From Streptomyces sp. SA15 (GTDB lineage: Bacteria > Actinomycetota > Actinomycetes > Streptomycetales > Streptomycetaceae), in assembly GCF_002291145.1 (NCBI RefSeq), contig NZ_NTGE01000121.1:1-42491 (forward strand): a stretch of 42,491 nt of DNA, read 5' to 3'. Below, in pieces: positions 39,185 through 42,491 of the stretch (position 1 is its first letter; the number at the start of each line of letters is the position of its first letter). Made by a program: the position numbers and the translations under genes. Under the pieces are notes generated by a model, which saw only the letters and a list, made by a program, of their open reading frames with translations, searched no databases and had not been told where the DNA came from.

Positions 39185-40384
39185 TCACCGGCCCACAGGA
39201 TCGCCTTCGGCGCCGTCGGTCTGTGTGCGTAGCATCGCGTGGCCGCCGTGATGCAAGGGTGTGTCCAGCTTGAAGCGGGCTGCTTCGCCGCTTGTTCTGG
39301 CGTTGAAGACGTGGACTTCGCCGTGGCCGCCGCGGGTGATGGCGATCCAGTCCGCGCCCGGTGAGGCGGCCACCGCGCGGCGTTGGACGCCCTCCCAGGG
39401 GGTGCCGCCGCGGCGGGGTGCGCCGTCCATGGCGGGGAGGGTAACGCGATGCGCGGTCCCGTCGGTGTCCAGGAGGATCAGTTCGTCGCCGTCCGGGTGG
39501 ATGCGGGTGAACGCGGTGTGGTGTTGGGTGAGGGCCAGCCGGAAGACCAGGCCGGGGCCGAGCTCCGTCAGGGTCGTGCGGCCCGTCCCCAGGTCGTGGC
39601 GCCACGCCTGGTTGGTCCACTCCGGCCACCGCAGCGGGTCTGCGGGGCCGCCCCGCAGCGTCGACCACAGCGCTCGTCGCCGGGGGTCGAGCCGCAGGTA
39701 CCAGCCGCGGGCGGGCGAACCCCACGGGATCACCGGCTCCGGGACGAGTACGTCGCCCTCACGCCGTGCTCGGTGCACTCCCTCGCCCGTGGCCGCGAAC
39801 ACGTGCCCGGAGTAGGGGTCTTGGGCGTCGCCGTGCCCGTCGTCCGGCAGGAGGAGGTCGGCGTGGGGCGTGACCGGAGGGCAGCCGGGAGACGCCCCGA
39901 GCAGGTCGGCGAACCGGTGGACGCCCAGTGCGCCGGGCTCCCGGTGCCGCAGGACGACCAGTGGATCGCCGTTGCCCAGGACCGTCACACCCGGTTCGCC
40001 GACGCGCGTGCGTACCCGGACCGCATCTTGCGTGGAGAGGTCGACGGCTGTCAGCAGGTCCGACCATGGCTCGCCGTTCTCGCCCAGGCCCGTCGTGACG
40101 GCGACCCACCGGCCGGACGGGTCGCAGGCGAGGTGCTCGGCCGGCACGGCTACGGGGATCGCGGTCTCCACCAGTTCGTGGCCGAACGGGTCGAGTACCA
40201 GCAGCTCGCCCCTGCGGTCGTCGACGCAGGCCGCCCGCCCGCCCGGCAACGCCAGGAACCCGGCGTGCTCGGAGAGGTGACGGCCGGTGAGGCGGCCCGT
40301 CTCGGTGCCGTCCGGCACGGTCAGTACGTGGACGGATCCCTCCACGTGATCGGCGACGAGCAGCACGGCAGGGGCGGCGGTCAT
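39185..40384 (-). CDS. YncE/WD40-like beta-propeller protein of unknown function
   Basis: The 399-residue protein is built of repeated beta-rich segments: APAVLLVADHVEGSVHVLTVPDG, GRAACVDDRRGELLVLDPFGHELVE, PSGRWVAVTTGLGENGEPWSDLLTAVDLSTQD, YSGHVFAATGEGVHRARREG, DGDELILLDTDGTAHRVTLP and GADWIAITRGGHGEVHVFNARTSG. This suggests a seven-bladed propeller. There is no signal peptide. It has histidines in several loops but no clear metal site. ATG 40384 has GGAGG six bases upstream. It is divergent from a FecB-like binding protein across a Zur/Fur-type box, so it is probably metal-regulated. A zinc-chaperone-like role is conceivable but unsupported. Confidence 0.7.
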   Translation of the reverse strand: MTAAPAVLLVADHVEGSVHVLTVPDGTETGRLTGRHLSEHAGFLALPGGRAACVDDRRGELLVLDPFGHELVETAIPVAVPAEHLACDPSGRWVAVTTGLGENGEPWSDLLTAVDLSTQDAVRVRTRVGEPGVTVLGNGDPLVVLRHREPGALGVHRFADLLGASPGCPPVTPHADLLLPDDGHGDAQDPYSGHVFAATGEGVHRARREGDVLVPEPVIPWGSPARGWYLRLDPRRRALWSTLRGGPADPLRWPEWTNQAWRHDLGTGRTTLTELGPGLVFRLALTQHHTAFTRIHPDGDELILLDTDGTAHRVTLPAMDGAPRRGGTPWEGVQRRAVAASPGADWIAITRGGHGEVHVFNARTSGEAARFKLDTPLHHGGHAMLRTQTDGAEGDPVGR

Positions 40385-40411
40385 CGATGGCCTCCATCAA
40401 ACGGGTCCTGG

Positions 40412-40426
40412 TGAAAACGATTATCA
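40412..40426. promoter_or_regulatory. Zur/Fur-family box between propeller and FecB-like genes
   Basis: TGAAAACGATTATCA is a 7-1-7 imperfect palindrome closely resembling actinobacterial Zur boxes, with the right half also Fur-like. It is an A/T-rich island in the 90-bp divergent promoter, 28 bp from one start and 48 bp from the other, so one repressor could control both genes. It does not resemble the DtxR/IdeR iron box. Confidence 0.6.
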
Positions 40427-40474
40427 TGTATCTTCGATGCGTTCCGGGGTACCTGAGAAGAAGCGAGGGCATCG

Positions 40475-41452
40475 ATGCTGCGCTCACCGTCGAGATTCGT
40501 CCGAGGCTGGATCACCGCGGCGCTAGTGGGCTCGGTGCTGGCCGGGTGCGGCTCGTCCACCGAACCGGCCGGCGAGAAGGCCGCTGCGGCCGGCCCGAAG
40601 ACCGACGTCACCGTCGAACCCATCAAGGCGGCACGGGAGCTGACCGACGCGGGCGGCGTCAAGCTCTCCCTCGAGAAGGAGCCCAAGCGCATCGTCTGCC
40701 TGTTCGCGCTGTGCGACGACATCCTGACCGAGCTGGGCATCGTCCCCACGGCCACGAACAGCGCACTCCTCGCTCACTCCGACTTCCTGGGGGAGGAGAG
40801 GGCGAAGGAGGTCGACGTCATCCCCGGCGGGTTCATCGCGCCCGAGGTGGAGGCGATCCTCTCCCACAAGCCCGATCTCGTGATCGGCCTGGAGGACACC
40901 CACGGCAAGCTCGCCCCGGCCCTGAAGGACGCCACGACCTTCTGGCCCATGCAGCCCGAGACGTGGCAGGACAGCGTGGGCTACCTGCGCGATGTCGCCG
41001 CGCTCACCGGCCGCACCGCCGAGGGCGAGAAGGCCGAGAAGACCTTCCGCACCAAGCTCGCCGAGGCCGAGAAGACCAGGAGCGACAAGACCGCGCTCAT
41101 CATCTACGGCAGTGACGAGAACTTCGGCGTCGCCACCCCGGAGACGGACGTGGGCGCCAGTCTGTTCCCGAAGCTGGCCGACTACCCCTGGAAGTCCCGT
41201 GGGGTGCAGGGGAGTTACAGCCTCGAGGAGATCCTCGCGGCGGACGTCGACGTGCTGTTCGTCGAGACGATGAGCTTCGGCGAGGCGGACGGCAAGCTGT
41301 CCGAGAAGCTGGCGAAGAACCCCCTGTGGGGCAAGCTCCCGGCAGTGAAGAACGGGGACGTCCACGAGGTGAACTCCGAGGTGTGGGCCAAGGGACGCGG
41401 TACCCGTTCGCTGGGCATCATCCTCGATGAGGCCACGGCCGCGCTGCGGTGA
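40475..41452 (+). CDS. Metal-chelate (siderophore-type) ABC transporter substrate-binding lipoprotein
   Basis: The 325-residue FecB/FepB-like protein has a lipoprotein signal (VRGWITAALVGSVLAGC, lipobox C25). A helical-backbone binding fold follows: KRIVCLFALCDDILTELGIVPTA, HKPDLVIGLEDTHGKLAPALKDATTFW, YSLEEILAADVDVLFVET and EVWAKGRGTRSLGIILDEAT. It should deliver a siderophore, zincophore or tetrapyrrole to the FecCD permease encoded next, whose GTG overlaps its stop (GTGA). Start ATG 40475 with GAGGG upstream. The Zur-like box in front hints at zinc rather than iron control; the ligand is unknown. Confidence 0.87.
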   Translation: MLRSPSRFVRGWITAALVGSVLAGCGSSTEPAGEKAAAAGPKTDVTVEPIKAARELTDAGGVKLSLEKEPKRIVCLFALCDDILTELGIVPTATNSALLAHSDFLGEERAKEVDVIPGGFIAPEVEAILSHKPDLVIGLEDTHGKLAPALKDATTFWPMQPETWQDSVGYLRDVAALTGRTAEGEKAEKTFRTKLAEAEKTRSDKTALIIYGSDENFGVATPETDVGASLFPKLADYPWKSRGVQGSYSLEEILAADVDVLFVETMSFGEADGKLSEKLAKNPLWGKLPAVKNGDVHEVNSEVWAKGRGTRSLGIILDEATAALR

Positions 41453-42491
41453 GCGCGCCCACCACGGCGCACACCGCAGGTGACACGGCATCGGGCGAAC
41501 CGCGGTCGGTGCGCCTGGCAGGAGTATGGCAATTACCCGTCGTGGCCGTGTTGTTGGTCGCCGCGTCGGCCTGCGCACTGAGCCTGGGCACCCCCTACGT
41601 CCCGCTGCACCGGCTGCCCGGAGCGCTGCTGGACGCGGACACCACGCTCGCCGGAATCGTCGTCACCGAACTCCGCGTGCCCCGGCTGCTGCTGGCGCTG
41701 ATCGCCGGGGCCTGTCTGGGTGCGGCGGGGCTCGTGCTCCAGGAGGCGCTGCGCAACCCCCTGGCCGTCCCCGAGATGCTGGGTGTGTCGTCCGGGGCCG
41801 CGCTCGGGGTGGCCGCGCCGCTGGTGCTGGCGGTGTCCCTGCCCGCCGCCGTCCAGCCCCTGCCGGCCATCGGCGGGGCCGCGCTCGGCGGCGGACTCAC
41901 GCTGCTCGCCGCCGGGTTGGGGCGCAGCCCGTCCGCCGTACTGCTGACCGGCGCCGCGGTTGCCGCCGCGTTGCAGGCCGCGCTGCTCGTGCTGATGGTG
42001 ATGGCCGACCAGCTCGACCTCCAGCTGATCTACCGCTACCTGCTCGGCTCGCTCTCCGCCCGTACCTGGGACGACGTCACCGGGCTGTGGCCGTGGCTGC
42101 TCGTCGCGGTGCCCGCGCTCGTGCTGTGCGCGCCGGTGCTCTCGGTGCTGCGGCTGGGGGACGAGGACGCCGAGGCGCTGGGTGTGCGCGCCCAGCGGGC
42201 ACGGCTGGCCGCGCTGGCCATCGCCGTCGTGCTGATCGCACCCGTAACCGCCGTGTGCGGGCCGGTGGCCTGGGTCGGGTTCCTCGCTCCGCACCTGGCG
42301 CGGTGGTTCAACCCCGCGGCGGGTGCGGTGCGTTGGCTGCCCTGGTCGGCGGCCTGGGGCGCCGTCGTCGTGGCCGTCGCCGACGTACCGGCCCGCCTCG
42401 CGCTGGCGCCCGTGGAGACACCGGTCGGCGCTTGGACGGCCCTGCTCGGCGTGCCCGCCGGGGTCGCCCTGCTCCGGTCGGGCAACCGCAG
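41449..42491 (+). CDS. FecCD-family metal-chelate ABC transporter permease (runs off the window)
   Basis: The frame is open from GTG 41449 to the window edge (347 codons). Signature regions are TELRVPRLLLALIAGACLGAAGLVLQEALRNPLAVPEMLGVSSGAALGV and GPVAWVGFLAPHLARWFNP, as in BtuC/FecD permeases. About ten hydrophobic segments are visible, and the end (TPVGAWTALLGVPAGVALL) is near the usual C-terminus. Because FecCD fusions occur, a second permease half or a separate gene may follow. The start overlaps the binding-protein stop as GTGA. Codon 29 is TTA (41533-41535), the rare leucine codon read by the bldA tRNA in Streptomyces, so expression may be development-dependent. Confidence 0.88.
   Translation, partial: MSAPTTAHTAGDTASGEPRSVRLAGVWQLPVVAVLLVAASACALSLGTPYVPLHRLPGALLDADTTLAGIVVTELRVPRLLLALIAGACLGAAGLVLQEALRNPLAVPEMLGVSSGAALGVAAPLVLAVSLPAAVQPLPAIGGAALGGGLTLLAAGLGRSPSAVLLTGAAVAAALQAALLVLMVMADQLDLQLIYRYLLGSLSARTWDDVTGLWPWLLVAVPALVLCAPVLSVLRLGDEDAEALGVRAQRARLAALAIAVVLIAPVTAVCGPVAWVGFLAPHLARWFNPAAGAVRWLPWSAAWGAVVVAVADVPARLALAPVETPVGAWTALLGVPAGVALLRSGNR

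Noticed and set aside
39185..40384. Assignment of the propeller protein as the zinc metallochaperone AztD.
   Set aside because: It lacks a signal peptide and I see no matching zinc-binding segment; only the fold type and Zur-like box agree.

Overview
The window is high-GC actinobacterial DNA, almost certainly a Streptomyces chromosome arm or accessory region. Evidence: strong third-position G/C bias, GTG and TTG starts, many stop/start overlaps (ATGA, GTGA), Streptomyces-type secretion signals and lipoboxes, a type III polyketide synthase operon, sugar ABC transporters without their own ATPase, many TetR/LysR/XRE/DeoR regulators, and one rare TTA codon. I see no tRNA, rRNA, CRISPR array, insertion sequence or integrase.

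Layout. (1) 1-3172: the tail of an unknown gene coupled to two tandem family-2 glycosyltransferases, facing a small hydrophilic protein and a polysaccharide pyruvyl transferase-like protein. (2) 3184-6240: a strong terminator, then a two-gene operon of secreted GH43 arabinan-degrading enzymes, one with an AbfB/CBM42 domain and one with a ricin-type lectin domain. (3) 6346-11097: an EamA exporter divergent from a LysR regulator, a TetR/SGNH-hydrolase pair, and a D-2-hydroxyacid dehydrogenase. (4) 11213-14884: a phenolic-lipid or pyrone type locus with UbiA prenyltransferase divergent from type III PKS, isoprenylcysteine-methyltransferase-like protein and FAD oxidoreductase. (5) 15018-19285: stand-alone genes (SseB-like, double-VOC protein, PP2C phosphatase, protein-isoaspartate methyltransferase-like, a truncated RidA, an MmyB-type XRE regulator). 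(6) 19391-23600: a probable lysine / 2-aminoadipate catabolic operon (FAD amine oxidase, HglS-type 2-oxoadipate dioxygenase/decarboxylase, ALDH7-type semialdehyde dehydrogenase), divergent from a decayed LysR gene. (7) 24618-28970: RibD/DHFR-like reductase, a large secreted LVIVD-repeat/PA-domain protein, and a TetR/DUF2218 pair. (8) 29138-34240: a DeoR-controlled polyol or sugar uptake operon (binding protein, two permeases, zinc dehydrogenase). (9) 34728-39041: a TetR repressor, a DUF3533/YhgE-like membrane protein, a double-cluster Fe-S reductase and a divergent alpha/beta hydrolase, apparently linked by shared operator sequences. (10) 39185-42491: a beta-propeller protein and a FecB/FecCD metal-chelate uptake system on either side of a Zur/Fur-like box; the permease runs off the window.

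The most interesting unit is region 9. A perfect 20-bp palindrome lies in front of the TetR gene, and two near-copies of its core, 23 bp apart, lie between the Fe-S reductase and hydrolase genes. This predicts a small regulon that would reduce, hydrolyse and export some toxic compound. Other points of note are the TTA codon in the metal-chelate permease, the in-frame 21-bp triple repeat at the start of the FAD oxidase, the decayed regulator beside the lysine operon, and the UbiA gene attached to the type III PKS operon. Functions are read from motifs and family resemblance only; no database search was possible.
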